From Deinococcus aetherius (GTDB lineage: Bacteria; Deinococcota; Deinococci; Deinococcales; Deinococcaceae), in assembly GCF_025997855.1 (NCBI RefSeq), contig NZ_AP026560.1:2072001-2136000 (forward strand): a stretch of DNA of 64,000 bases, given 5' to 3'. The notes under the pieces were generated by a model. The model made no database searches and had not been told where the DNA came from. It worked only from the letters and a program-made list of their open reading frames with translations. This document shows positions 11,561 to 20,958 of this stretch, in pieces (within the stretch, counting starts at the first letter, position 1; the number at the start of each line of letters is the position of its first letter). The position numbers were made by a program, and so were the translations under genes.

Positions 11561-12013
11561 ATGCAGGAGCGGATGAAAAACCCGGCGCTCAGCGTTCCCG
11601 GCGCCATGCAGGCCCTGATTGACCTGTCGAAGGCCGCACAGCACGGCATTCCGGCTGGACTCCGGGACCTGATCAACCTGCGGGCGAGCCAGATCAACGG
11701 GTGCAGCGTGTGCGTGGCCGGACATGCCCGGGACCTCAAGGCGGCAGGGGAATCAGACGAGCGCATCTTCGCGGTCGCCGCGTGGCGCGACGCGCCGTAC
11801 TTCACTGAGGCCGAGCGTGCGGCGCTGGCGCTGACCGAGGCGGCGACCCGCCTGGCCGACACCTCCGACCCGGTGCCGGACGCCATCTGGCACGAGGCGG
11901 CCCGGCACCACGACGAGCGGGCGCTCGCCTCCATTGTGCTCGCCATCGGCTCGATCAACGTCTGGAACCGGCTCAACGTCACCACGCGTCAGGTGGCCGG
12001 ACAGGCGTGGTAG
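11561..12013 (+). CDS. Carboxymuconolactone decarboxylase/AhpD-like protein
   Basis: 150 residues of the AhpD/CMD fold. The redox motif is ASQINGCSVCVAGHARDLK (Cys-x-x-Cys with downstream His, near residues 47-55), typical of alkylhydroperoxidase-D-like proteins that reduce peroxides or disulfides. A strong AGGAGG Shine-Dalgarno precedes the ATG at 11561, unlike most genes here. Third gene of the ArsR-led cluster, 110 nt after the SRPBCC gene. Confidence 0.85.
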   Translation: MQERMKNPALSVPGAMQALIDLSKAAQHGIPAGLRDLINLRASQINGCSVCVAGHARDLKAAGESDERIFAVAAWRDAPYFTEAERAALALTEAATRLADTSDPVPDAIWHEAARHHDERALASIVLAIGSINVWNRLNVTTRQVAGQAW

Positions 12014-12038
12014 GCCGGGCACATCCACAGGAGGTCCC

Positions 12039-12338
12039 ATGAACGTCACGATGATTCGCGCCACGGTGAAGCCGGAGAGCGTGCACGACCTGGAAGCGGC
12101 AGCCAGGGCCATGTTCTCGGTCCTGGAGGAGCGGCAGCCGGGAGGCGTTCGTTACGCCTCGTCCCGGCTCCCCGGCGGCACCACCTACGTCATCCTCCTG
12201 GCCCTGGAACAGCCCAACGAGAATCCTCTGCCGTCCATCCCCGAGTTCCAGGCCTTTCAGCAGGGTCTTCGGAGTTGGCTGGCGGAGGCCCCCACGGCCG
12301 AGCAGCTCAGCGTGATCGGGTCCTACCGATTGTTCTAG
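12039..12338 (+). CDS. Small ABM-like (dimeric alpha-beta barrel) protein
   Basis: 99 residues. It starts MNVTMIRATVKPESVHDLEA and has the length and strand-helix pattern of small antibiotic-biosynthesis-monooxygenase-type ferredoxin-like proteins, but no diagnostic residue is visible, so the family is tentative. AGGAGG precedes the ATG, and it lies 25 nt after the AhpD-like gene, likely co-transcribed as the last cluster member. Confidence 0.65.
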   Translation: MNVTMIRATVKPESVHDLEAAARAMFSVLEERQPGGVRYASSRLPGGTTYVILLALEQPNENPLPSIPEFQAFQQGLRSWLAEAPTAEQLSVIGSYRLF

Positions 12339-12382
12339 AGGGCGGGGAACAGGACGCGTCGCGGCTCCTCCAGAGCACGTCC

Positions 12383-13618
12383 TCACACCCGCTCCACTGC
12401 CCAGCGCGGGTGCAGCCGCACCGGCCTCAGCCCATACGCCGTCACGTACCCGGGCAGGCGGCGCAGGCCGGGCAGGCCGTGCAGCACCCGGATCAGGGTG
12501 GTGGGGACGTGGAGCTGGGCCCCGGCGTGCACCCCCACGACCTCGCGCTCCTGGATCACCTGCTGACCCTGAAGCACGGCGATCTGCCACGCGCGCTCCC
12601 GCTGCACCCGCGCGAGGTGCCGGGGCCGCACCCTTCCTGCCCGCAACGGCCCGCACAGCACGTTCGCCGCCGCCACCGCGTCCTGCACCGCCATGTTGAT
12701 CCCCATGCCGCCGATGGGCGAGATGGGATGCGCGGCGTCCCCGATCAGAAGCAGACCGGGCCGCCACCAGCGCCGGACGCGCGCCACCTCGACCGCGAGG
12801 AGGTGGAGCTGTGCCCACTCGGTCAGCAGTCCCACCCGGTCGGCGAGCCAGGGGATCGTCTCGGCGACGGCCTGCCGGATAGGGCCGACGCCGCGCTCCC
12901 GGGCCTGGGCGTAGCTGTCCTTGCGGATGGAGTACCCCACCTGCCAGCGCTCGCCGTGGTCGGTGGTGACGATGCAGTGGGGGCCGCCGAGGTGGAGGTC
13001 GATGCTGCCGCCGGGGTCGTCCTCCCTGCGCGGCAGGGCGAACCACAGCACGTCCTGCCCCGGCGAGAGGCGCCGCAGGGAGAGGCCCGAGAGCGCCCGC
13101 ACCTTGGAAAAGCGCCCGTCGGCCCCCACGGTAAGCCGGGCGGGGAGGTCTTGCAGCGTGCCGCCCTGCCGGTAGCGCACCCCCGTCACCCGACCGCCCT
13201 CCTCCAGCAGCCCCTCGACCCGGGCGCCCATGACGACCCGGGCGTGCGGATACCGCCCCAGCTCCCCGGCGAGGAAGGTCAGGAAGCGGGACTGGGCCAT
13301 GACGGTCAGGTAGGGGTAGGGCGTGCGCAGGCGCGAGAAGTCGGCGATGACCTGGGTACGCGCGGGCGTGATGAAGCGGGCGCGGTGGGCGCGGGTGTGG
13401 GCCAGGCGCAGCAGGGGCGCGGCGAGGCCCAGCCCCGCGAGGAGTTCCATGATCGCCGGGTGGAGGGTGTCGCCCCGGAAGGAGCGCTCGAAGTCGCGGG
13501 CCGCCTCCAGCACGGTGACGGGGATGCCCTGGCGCGCGAGGAGCAGGGCCAGGATCATGCCCGCCGGGCCACCCCCGACGATGCACACGTCCTCCGCTCC
13601 CGGCAGCATGACGGGCAT
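12383..13618 (-). CDS. FAD-dependent monooxygenase (PHBH/UbiH-type)
   Basis: 411 residues. The dinucleotide-binding motif VCIVGGGPAGMILALLLARQ is at residues 11-30, the DG motif in LTVGADGRFSKVR, and the FAD-ribityl motif LLIGDAAHPISPIGGMGINM near residue 290. This is the layout of group-A aromatic ring hydroxylases and UbiH/geranylgeranyl-reductase-like enzymes. The substrate is not deducible. It converges on the preceding cluster, and the glycolipid-binding gene starts upstream on the same strand, 72 nt away. Confidence 0.85.
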   Translation of the reverse strand: MPVMLPGAEDVCIVGGGPAGMILALLLARQGIPVTVLEAARDFERSFRGDTLHPAIMELLAGLGLAAPLLRLAHTRAHRARFITPARTQVIADFSRLRTPYPYLTVMAQSRFLTFLAGELGRYPHARVVMGARVEGLLEEGGRVTGVRYRQGGTLQDLPARLTVGADGRFSKVRALSGLSLRRLSPGQDVLWFALPRREDDPGGSIDLHLGGPHCIVTTDHGERWQVGYSIRKDSYAQARERGVGPIRQAVAETIPWLADRVGLLTEWAQLHLLAVEVARVRRWWRPGLLLIGDAAHPISPIGGMGINMAVQDAVAAANVLCGPLRAGRVRPRHLARVQRERAWQIAVLQGQQVIQEREVVGVHAGAQLHVPTTLIRVLHGLPGLRRLPGYVTAYGLRPVRLHPRWAVERV

Positions 13619-13690
13619 TCTGCCGGGGGGAGGGAGAGCGCGGCTGTAGGCGATGACGCGGGTTCGGCGGGGTCGCGGCTTGCGCCTCCC

Positions 13691-14239
13691 TTAAGACTGC
13701 TGCCCAGGCCCCACTCTCTCGAAGGCCCCCGGGTAGCGGGTGACGAGCCCCTGCGCGTCCACCGTGATCTCCACCGCGTACCCGCTCTCCAGGTTCTCGT
13801 AGCGGTACGTGTGCTCGGCGAGGCGGGTGTAGCGTTGCGGGACCGCCCGCACCCCCAGCTCCGGCACCCCCACCCACGCGGCGAGGACCACCGCTCCCGC
13901 CCCCACGGGCAGGTTCAGGCGGCGCAGGGGCAGGGTATTCGTGAAGGGCGTGGCCTGAATGTCCACGTCGGTGCAGCCTGTCAGTTCGGGGAGGGGTCGC
14001 CCGTGATCGTCGCTCCAGCCGCCGTCCCAGCTCCGCCGCAACTGGAGGGTGGGGCCGTCCACCACCCGCAGGGTCGTCAGGCGGGGATGCCCGTCGGGGT
14101 CGATCTCCACCACGTACCCCAGGGTGAAGACCCCGGCGCCCGCCCGCCCGATCACCGTGCCCCGCGCCCGCGAGGCGCCCAGCCGCAGGTGCTCCAGACT
14201 CTCCCCGCGCGAGTCCACGCCACGCCACAGCACGTCCAC
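13691..14239 (-). CDS. Putative glycolipid-binding protein (PF06475-like)
   Basis: 182 residues. It opens DVLWRGVDSRGESLEHLRLG, the hallmark of the putative glycolipid-binding family, followed by beta-rich sequence (VEIDPDGHPRLTTLRV, TGCTDVDIQATPFTNTLPLR). Its physiological role is unknown. GTG at 14239 is 12 nt downstream of the Gfo/Idh stop codon, so the two are an operon. Confidence 0.75.
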   Translation of the reverse strand: MDVLWRGVDSRGESLEHLRLGASRARGTVIGRAGAGVFTLGYVVEIDPDGHPRLTTLRVVDGPTLQLRRSWDGGWSDDHGRPLPELTGCTDVDIQATPFTNTLPLRRLNLPVGAGAVVLAAWVGVPELGVRAVPQRYTRLAEHTYRYENLESGYAVEITVDAQGLVTRYPGAFERVGPGQQS

Positions 14240-14251
14240 CGCCCCACCCGC

Positions 14252-15355
14252 CTACTGACTCGCCGCCTCAGGTTTCTCTCCCCGGAACACGTCCCGCCCC
14301 GGCGCGGGCTGGAGGCGCACCACCTGGCCGGTCCTCGCGCTCTCGTAAATCGCGTCCATGATGCGGTGGTCCTGCACGCCCTCCTCGCCGGGGGTCCAGG
14401 GAACACGGCCGTCGCGCACCCGCTGGGCGAAGTGGTCGAACTCCAGCCCGAACTGGTCCTCGTCGGGGAGCCCCGGTTGAAAGTCGCCCTGCCCGTCCGA
14501 AATGGTCAGGCTCAGGCCCTGGTACGTGAAGGCGGGGTCCATCAGCACCGTGCCCTCCTCGCCGAGCACGCGCAGGGTGGCGGTCTTGTGGACGCCGTAG
14601 CTCGTGAGGCAGTTGGCGACGACGCCCTCCGGGAAGCCCAGCACGAAGCTCACCGACTCCTCGACCTCCCGGAAGCGGGGATCATCTTTCGGCTGGTGCA
14701 GGGTGGCGAAGACCCACTCGGGCTCGGTGCCGAGGACGAAGCGCACGGTGTTCAGGCTGTAGATGCCCACGTCGGGGAGGGGGCCGCCGCCCGCAAGCCT
14801 CTGCTTCATGCGCCACGCCTCCGGGTCGTCCTCCGACTGCCCGTGGATGGAGTCGAGGAGCTTGACCCTGCCGAGCCGCCCGCCCTGCACCGCCTCGCGC
14901 GCCGCCCAGTGGTACGGCGTGTACTGGCAGCGGTAGGCGGTCATCAGCAGGACGTTCGCGGCCTTACAGGCGTCCACCATCGCCTGCGCCTCCCCCGCGT
15001 TCACCGACAGGGGCTTCTCGCACAGGACATGCTTGCCCATCCGCGCCGCCCGCTCCACGTACTCGCGGTGGAGGCTGTTGGGCAGCACGATGTAGACGGC
15101 CTCCACGTCCTCGCGGCCTTTCAGGTCCTCGAAACGCTCGTACGGGTACACGTCCCCGTCCGTGAGGTCGAGGGCGCGGGCGTAGGCGCGGCCCTTCTCC
15201 TCGTCGTCGGTGACGAGGGCGGCGATGGCCGCGTGCCTGCTCGTCCGGGCGGCGGGGATGAGTTCCTCCGCGCTGAGCTGCCCGAGGCCGACGATGGCGA
15301 AGCCCACGCGGCGGGACTCGGATTCGGGGAGGGGCAGGTCCGGTTTCAGGGGCAT
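14252..15355 (-). CDS. Gfo/Idh/MocA-family oxidoreductase
   Basis: 367 residues. N-terminal Rossmann fold (VGFAIVGLGQLSAEELIPA) with the family motif GKHVLCEKPLSVNAGEA near residue 110; the C-terminal alpha/beta domain carries GGGPLPDVGIYSLNTVRF, with the Asp of the catalytic region. These enzymes oxidise or reduce sugars with NAD(P); it is closest in style to glucose-fructose oxidoreductases. TACGGT (15362-15367) lies 6 nt before the ATG. First gene of a two-gene unit. Confidence 0.85.
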   Translation of the reverse strand: MPLKPDLPLPESESRRVGFAIVGLGQLSAEELIPAARTSRHAAIAALVTDDEEKGRAYARALDLTDGDVYPYERFEDLKGREDVEAVYIVLPNSLHREYVERAARMGKHVLCEKPLSVNAGEAQAMVDACKAANVLLMTAYRCQYTPYHWAAREAVQGGRLGRVKLLDSIHGQSEDDPEAWRMKQRLAGGGPLPDVGIYSLNTVRFVLGTEPEWVFATLHQPKDDPRFREVEESVSFVLGFPEGVVANCLTSYGVHKTATLRVLGEEGTVLMDPAFTYQGLSLTISDGQGDFQPGLPDEDQFGLEFDHFAQRVRDGRVPWTPGEEGVQDHRIMDAIYESARTGQVVRLQPAPGRDVFRGEKPEAASQ

Positions 15356-15445
15356 GGAGTCACCGTAGGCCAGCGGGATGGGCCCTGCCGACCGGGTGTG
15401 CTGAGCGGTCCTTCACCGTTCGCCGCCCCGTATCCTGCTTTCAGG

Positions 15446-16012
15446 ATGACCCAGCCCGTCCACATCCGCCCCGCCCGCCCCTTCGACGCGGCCTTCGCGG
15501 TGCCGCTCGTCCAGGCGACGGTCGGGAGGATCGGGCTCGCCCTCACGGGCGCGGCGTCGGACACCGAGGCGGCGCGGGTGCTGCTGGGCTTCTTTCCGCT
15601 GGCCGGAAACCGCCTGAGCCACAGGAACACGCTGATCGCCGAGGGACCGGGCGGGCCGCTGGGGCTGGCCGTCGCGTACCCCGGCTCGGAGGCGGAGGCG
15701 CTGGACGCCCCCTTCCACGAGCGGCTGCGGGCCCTGGGCCTCCCGGACCGCATCGACCCCGAGGCCACGCCGGGCGAGCTGTACCTCGACACGCTGGCGG
15801 TGGCGCAGGGAGCACGGGGACGGGGGGTGGGCGGTCTGCTGCTGGGCACGGTGGCGGCGCGGGCGCGCGACCTGAGCCTTCCGCGCGTCGGCCTGCTCGC
15901 CGGGGCAGAGAACCGGGCGGCGCGCCTCTACGAGCGGCACGGCTACCGGGCCGTCGGGGAGCGGGTGGTGGCAGGCGAACGGTACAGGCACCTCGTCCTC
16001 GACCTGACCTGA
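15446..16012 (+). CDS. GNAT-family N-acetyltransferase
   Basis: 188 residues. The GNAT acetyl-CoA loop is seen as AQGARGRGVGGLLLGTVA (about residues 123-140), with the upstream strand ELYLDTLAV and downstream NRAARLYERHGY. TATCCT at 15431-15436 is 9 nt before the chosen ATG. The acceptor is unknown. A very long overlapping frame upstream on this strand is an artefact of high GC. Confidence 0.8.
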   Translation: MTQPVHIRPARPFDAAFAVPLVQATVGRIGLALTGAASDTEAARVLLGFFPLAGNRLSHRNTLIAEGPGGPLGLAVAYPGSEAEALDAPFHERLRALGLPDRIDPEATPGELYLDTLAVAQGARGRGVGGLLLGTVAARARDLSLPRVGLLAGAENRAARLYERHGYRAVGERVVAGERYRHLVLDLT

Positions 16013-16084
16013 GACCGGGCGCTCCCGGCTTCACCGTCGTTTGAGCCACCCCTTCCCGGCGCCGCCCACCCGTTACGGTGGGGC

Positions 16085-16396
16085 ATGACTCCGCTCGACC
16101 GTCTCACCCTGTCCGGGATCGGCCTCTACCGGCGCCTCCTCTCGCCCTGCAAGGGCTTCCGCTGCGCGCACGCGGCGCTCCACGGCGGCGAGTCGTGCTC
16201 GGCGGCGGTGGCCCGCATCGTGCGCGAGGACGGCCTGTCCGGGGGACGGGCCCGTATCGCCGCCCGCTTCGGGGAGTGCCGGGCGGCCCACCGCCTCCTG
16301 CGCGGCGGCTCGCCCCTCGCCCTCGGGACGGACGGGCCGCGCGTGCGGGGCGTGTGCTGCTGCGGGCCGATCCCGATCCCCTTCCGCTGCGGCTAG
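16085..16396 (+). CDS. yidD: Membrane protein insertion efficiency factor YidD-like
   Basis: 103 residues. The YidD core GLYRRLLSPCKGFRCAHAAL at residues 13-32 is followed by GGESCSAAVARIV, keeping the Ser-Pro and Cys positions typical of the family; it ends CCCGPIPIPFRCG. In other bacteria YidD assists YidC-dependent membrane insertion. Here it is not next to rpmH-rnpA-yidC, so this may be a divergent second copy. TACGGT lies 5 nt before the ATG. Confidence 0.7.
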   Translation: MTPLDRLTLSGIGLYRRLLSPCKGFRCAHAALHGGESCSAAVARIVREDGLSGGRARIAARFGECRAAHRLLRGGSPLALGTDGPRVRGVCCCGPIPIPFRCG

Positions 16397-16397
16397 C

Positions 16398-16692
16398 CCT
16401 TATCTCACCGCTGCCTTCCGCCGGGAGGGGCTTGTCCTTGTCGTTCACGGCGGGCCAGCGGGTTCCCGGGTCCACCTCGGGGCTGCCCACGGCGATCAGG
16501 CCGCCCGCGCCCACGAGGTCACGCAGCCGGGCGAGAGGAGCGTAGCCGTCCGCGCAGGTCGCGCCCTTAGAGGGAGTCGTTCGGGATGGTGACGGTCATG
16601 GCGGGCCCACTGGCGGCGAGGGCGGGCGTGAGAACGGCGGGGAGCGCGAGGAACGCGGGCGACCAGGCGAGGCGGGAGAGACGCGCGGGCAT
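16398..16692 (-). pseudogene. Frameshifted, 3'-truncated secreted-protein remnant
   Basis: From ATG 16692 the frame encodes a good signal peptide (SPAFLALPAVLTPALAASG) and stops at 16567. One base out of frame, the minus strand continues as protein-like sequence: GATCADGYAPLARLRDL, then AGGLIAVGSPEVDPGTRW, until it meets the yidD gene and a hairpin repeat at 16398-16437. TACCCC sits 7 nt before the ATG. I read this as a decayed gene with one frameshift and a lost 3' end; the family is not recognised. Confidence 0.5.
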
Positions 16693-16755
16693 GGCGCACG
16701 GGGTACAGGAGGGCGGGGGAGCCCGGCCCGAACCCGTGGCCCGCCGGACTGTGGC

Positions 16756-17325
16756 ATGGTGGGCCCGATGTTCGCCGACTCCTCCCACGTCATCCTGCGT
16801 GACCGCCAACTCCGGGACCTGCCGGTCCTCACCCGCTGGCTCACCGACCCCGGGGCCGAGTGGCGCCGCTGGGACGCGCCCTACTTCCACGCCGAGACCA
16901 CGACCGAGACCATGCGGGCGTACGTGGACCACCTCGCCCAGACGCCCCCCGACCCCGACGAGCAGGTCATCGACCTGAACGGCGAGTGCGTGGGCATGGT
17001 CAACCGCTCGGAGGAGTCCCCGGGGGGCGGCGGCTGGTGGGACCTGGGCATCCTGATCTACGACCCCCGGCACTGGGGCGGCGGGGTGGGCACGCGGGCT
17101 CTCGCGCGCTGGGTGGCCGACACCTTCACCTGGACGGACGCGCACGTCGTCACGGTCACGACCTGGGGCGGCAACGAGCGCATGATCGGGGCGGCGCGGC
17201 GGGTGGGCTTCCGGGAATGTATGCGGGTGCGGGAAGCGCGGGTGGTGGACGGGAGGCGCTACGACAGCGTCCGCCTCGACCTGCTGCGGAGCGAGTGGAG
17301 GGCTCGGGCGGGGACGCTAGGGTAA
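16756..17325 (+). CDS. GNAT-family N-acetyltransferase (RimJ/RimL-like)
   Basis: 189 residues. It contains VILRDRQLRDLPVLTRWLTD at the N-terminus and the acetyl-CoA segment YDPRHWGGGVGTRALARWVA near residue 100, then GNERMIGAARRVGFRE, which is typical of RimJ/RimL-type transferases that modify protein N-termini or small molecules. ATGs at 16756 and 16768 are both possible; no clear promoter or Shine-Dalgarno decides. Confidence 0.8.
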   Translation: MVGPMFADSSHVILRDRQLRDLPVLTRWLTDPGAEWRRWDAPYFHAETTTETMRAYVDHLAQTPPDPDEQVIDLNGECVGMVNRSEESPGGGGWWDLGILIYDPRHWGGGVGTRALARWVADTFTWTDAHVVTVTTWGGNERMIGAARRVGFRECMRVREARVVDGRRYDSVRLDLLRSEWRARAGTLG

Positions 17326-17367
17326 GGGGGTGAGGGTCCCCCGCCGCCTCCCGTCCCCACCCCGACC

Positions 17368-17991
<624 letters not shown>

Positions 17992-18139
17992 AAGACGCTC
18001 CGCCCTGCGGGGCTGCTACAGTGACGGCACGTTCATGACCGTCTCTCCCCCGTAACCGGCAGATCAGGGAAAGCTCCATCCTCTTCTCCCTGTGTTCCCC
18101 CACGTCCTCGTGGGGAACTGGCCTGTGACCGGAGTTCAC

Positions 18140-19381
18140 ATGAACTACGCCGAGACACGCGCGACCCGCGTGCCCGCCTTCAACCGCCTGTGGGCCGCCG
18201 AGACCCTCTCCGTCCTGGGCCAGCAGGTCGCCCTGCTCGCCCTCCCGCTCATCGCCGCCGTCACCCTGAGGGCGACCCCCGCGCAGATGGGGCTGCTCGT
18301 CGCCTTCGAGACCGCGCCCCTGCTGCTGCTGAGCCTCGTGGCGGGCGTCTGGATCGACCGCCGTCCCAGGCGACCCGTCCTGGTGTGGGCCGACCTCCTT
18401 CGTGCCGCTGCCCTCCTCTTCATCCCACTGGCCGCCCTCGCCGGGGTCCTGCGCCTGGAACTGCTGTACGCCGTGGCCTTCGTGGTCGGAACCCTGAGCG
18501 TCTTTTTCAACGTCGCGTACCAGGCCCTCCTGCCCGACGTGGTGCCCCGGGCGGCCCTGACCGACGCCAACAGCAAACTCGAAACCTCGCGCTCGGGGGC
18601 GGAGGTGCTCGGCCCCGGCCTGGGAGGGCTGCTGATCGGGGTGGTCGGCAGCCTCGCGGCGGTATGGCTGAACATCCTGACCTTCGTGGCCTCGGCCGTC
18701 CTCCTGGGTGGTCTCCGCACCGCCGAACACGTGACTCCCCGGCAGACCTCGGGACCGCTTCTGACGGGGCTGCGGGAGGGCCTGGGGTACGTCTGGTCTC
18801 ACCCGCTCATCCGTCCGCTGGTGCTGTGTGCGAGCACCCTCAATCTCGCCCAGGGCCTGCTGGACGCCCTGCTGGTCCTGCACCTCAGCCGTGATCTGGG
18901 GTTGACCCCGGCCCAGATCGGCCTGGTGTACATGGGCGGCAACGTGGGATTCCTGCTGGGCGCCCTGCTCTCCGGGTGGGTCGCCGCCCGGCTGGGGTTG
19001 GGGCGTGCCGCCCTCGGGGCCGCGCTCGTCGCGGGCGTGGGACTCCTGCTGGTGCCGGTGTCGGGGGCGTTCGGGCCCTTCGCCATTCCCGGCCTGATCC
19101 TGGCCCGTCTGCTCTTCGGATTCGGGGCTGTGGTGTTCTCGGTGGGACATGTCAGCCTGCGCCAGGCGATCACCCCGCGTGAGTTGCAGGGCCGGATGCA
19201 CGCCAGCGTGCGCTTCTTCGCCGGAGGGGTGGTGCCGCTCGGCGCATTGATCGGCGGGCTGGTGGGACAGCGGTACGGAACCCAGACCGCCCTGCTCGCG
19301 GCGGGGCTGATCGGGCTCACCGCCTGGCTGTGGCTGTGGCGGACGGACGTGCCCCGGATGGCCTCCGCCGACCCCACCTGA
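18140..19381 (+). CDS. MFS transporter (EntS-like)
   Basis: 413 residues with about 12 hydrophobic segments. The N-terminal LWAAETLSVLGQQVALLALP and loop motif GVWIDRRPRRPVLVWADL are those of the drug/siderophore exporter branch of the major facilitator superfamily. The substrate is unknown. ATG 18140 has GGAG 5 nt upstream; a start at 18092 is possible but lacks support. It converges on the S41 protease gene across a symmetric terminator. Confidence 0.85.
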   Translation: MNYAETRATRVPAFNRLWAAETLSVLGQQVALLALPLIAAVTLRATPAQMGLLVAFETAPLLLLSLVAGVWIDRRPRRPVLVWADLLRAAALLFIPLAALAGVLRLELLYAVAFVVGTLSVFFNVAYQALLPDVVPRAALTDANSKLETSRSGAEVLGPGLGGLLIGVVGSLAAVWLNILTFVASAVLLGGLRTAEHVTPRQTSGPLLTGLREGLGYVWSHPLIRPLVLCASTLNLAQGLLDALLVLHLSRDLGLTPAQIGLVYMGGNVGFLLGALLSGWVAARLGLGRAALGAALVAGVGLLLVPVSGAFGPFAIPGLILARLLFGFGAVVFSVGHVSLRQAITPRELQGRMHASVRFFAGGVVPLGALIGGLVGQRYGTQTALLAAGLIGLTAWLWLWRTDVPRMASADPT

Positions 19382-19394
19382 TCCCAGAACGAAG

Positions 19395-19423
19395 AGGGCG
19401 CCTCTGTGTCGCGGAGGCGCCCT
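19395..19423. terminator. Bidirectional terminator between convergent genes
   Basis: AGGGCGCCTC (19395-19404) and GAGGCGCCCT (19414-19423) form a perfect 10-bp stem with a 9-nt loop, between the MFS stop and the protease stop. The T-rich tail is weak on both sides. Confidence 0.65.
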
Positions 19424-19446
19424 GCCGACTGCTGAAAGTTGACCGC

Positions 19447-20763
19447 TTACTGAAGCAGCTCGATCCCCTTCTTCAGGATCGCGTCGCCCTGGGTGTCCAC
19501 CACGGCCTCGCCCTGGGTGGTCGAGCGGGTGGGGCGCTTGACCTCGGCGGTGTAGGTGAACTTGCCGTCCTTGTCGGCGGTCACGGTCACGGGCTTGCCG
19601 TCCACCGTCACGGTGAGCTTCGCGCCCGCCGTCAGGCCGCTGCCGCTGAAGTTCAGGGGCGTGGTGTAACGGGTGTCTTTCACCACCACGTCGGGCGTGA
19701 TGCCCTTCTTGTGGATCTGGCGGCCCCCCGGCGTCAGCCACTCGCTGTTCACGATGGCGACCTTGCCGCCGTCCGCCGTCTCGAAGGGAAGCTGCGCCAC
19801 GCCCTTGCCGAAGGTCTGCTCACCCACGATGCTCGCGCGCTTGGTGTCCTGGAGGGCGCCCGCGACGACCTCACTCGCCGAAGCGCTGTTCTTGTTCACG
19901 AGGACGACGAGCTTGCCCGTGTAGTCGCTGGCGCTCGTGGTGGCGGGGTCATAGACCTCGGTGCGGCCGCTGCGGTCGCGCAGGCTGACGATGGTGCCCT
20001 TCGGGAGGAACTGGTCGGCCACGTCGGTGCCCGCGTTCAGCAGCCCGCCGCCGTTGTCGCGCAGGTCGAGGATGAGCTTTTGCACGTTCCGCTTCTTCAT
20101 GTCGGCGACCGCCGCGTTGAACTGCTCGATCACCTTCTCGTTGTAGAAGGTGTTCAGGGCGATATAGCCGATATTTCCCGGCAGCACCGTCTTCTCGACG
20201 CTGACCACCGTCACGGGCTGGCGCTCCATCTTCACGGTGTACGGCTTGCCGTTCCGAGCAAAGGTCACGCCCACGGTGGTGCCCCGCTGGCCGCGCACGA
20301 GGCGCACGATCTCGTTGAGCTTGCTCGTCAGGACCTCGGTGTCGCCGATCTTCACGAACACGTCGCCGATCTGCACTCCGGCATTCGCGGCGGCCCCGCC
20401 CTTGAAGACGTTGTCCACCTTGCCGCCCGTGCCGTCGGGGTTGGCGCCCACCAGCGTCACCCCGATGCCGTAGAACTCCCCGGCGAGGTTCTCGGCGTCG
20501 ATGGCGTTGTCAGCGGGCTCGGAGTAGTATGTGAACTCGTCGTCCAGGCTGCCGAGCGCCCCGTTGATCGCGCCGCGCAGCACCTTCTCGTCGTCCACCT
20601 TGTAGAGATAGAAGCGGTCGAGGCCGCCCAGCACCTGAAGGAGCGCCTGGCCCGTCTTGGACTTCGTCAGTTCCGATTCGGTATAGCCGCCGAGCTGGGC
20701 GTATCCCACGGCGGCGGTGGCGGCGAGCGCCCCGGCCACGAGCGTCATGCGTTTGCGGTTCAC
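19447..20763 (-). CDS. S41-family C-terminal processing peptidase (CtpA-like)
   Basis: 438 residues. N-terminal signal peptide (LVAGALAATAAVGYA), then a PDZ domain (GIGVTLVG to GDVFVKIGD) and the S41 catalytic domain with VNKNSASASEVVAGAL (nucleophile Ser) and VGEQTFGKGVAQ (general-base Lys). It probably trims exported proteins in the cell envelope. The C-terminus adds about 70 residues beyond the catalytic core. GTG 20763 lies 6 nt after TATCTT, a leaderless GTG start. It is divergent from ftsE. Confidence 0.9.
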   Translation of the reverse strand: MNRKRMTLVAGALAATAAVGYAQLGGYTESELTKSKTGQALLQVLGGLDRFYLYKVDDEKVLRGAINGALGSLDDEFTYYSEPADNAIDAENLAGEFYGIGVTLVGANPDGTGGKVDNVFKGGAAANAGVQIGDVFVKIGDTEVLTSKLNEIVRLVRGQRGTTVGVTFARNGKPYTVKMERQPVTVVSVEKTVLPGNIGYIALNTFYNEKVIEQFNAAVADMKKRNVQKLILDLRDNGGGLLNAGTDVADQFLPKGTIVSLRDRSGRTEVYDPATTSASDYTGKLVVLVNKNSASASEVVAGALQDTKRASIVGEQTFGKGVAQLPFETADGGKVAIVNSEWLTPGGRQIHKKGITPDVVVKDTRYTTPLNFSGSGLTAGAKLTVTVDGKPVTVTADKDGKFTYTAEVKRPTRSTTQGEAVVDTQGDAILKKGIELLQ

Positions 20764-20898
20764 CGGAACAAGATAGGGCGGGCGGGTGATGGAAGTTTGA
20801 GTCTCTTGTCACCAGCCCGCTTCCCCCTGCCGGGGGCCGCCGTCATGAGGGACTCTTCATGGTTTCCTGAACCCTCTGGGCTATCCTGGGCCGCGAGC

Positions 20899-20958
20899 AT
20901 GACGCGACCGTTCCCCCTGCTCTGCCCCCGGACCGCCCCCCAAGCGAGGCGGGCATGA
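20899..20958 (+). other. Possible short upstream ORF coupled to ftsE
   Basis: ATG 20899 opens a 19-codon frame ([19 protein letters not shown]) whose TGA overlaps the ftsE ATG as ATGA. TATCCT (20882-20887) is 11 nt upstream. An in-frame ATG at 20845 would extend it to 37 residues. Overlap and promoter placement suggest coupling, but the peptide is unremarkable and chance is possible. Confidence 0.3.

Noticed and set aside
12275..16012. Very long (about 1245-codon) open frame on the plus strand
   Set aside because: It runs antisense through the monooxygenase, glycolipid-binding and Gfo/Idh genes, which have clear domain motifs. Only its last 188 codons (GNAT) are real. High GC removes stops in the shadow frame.
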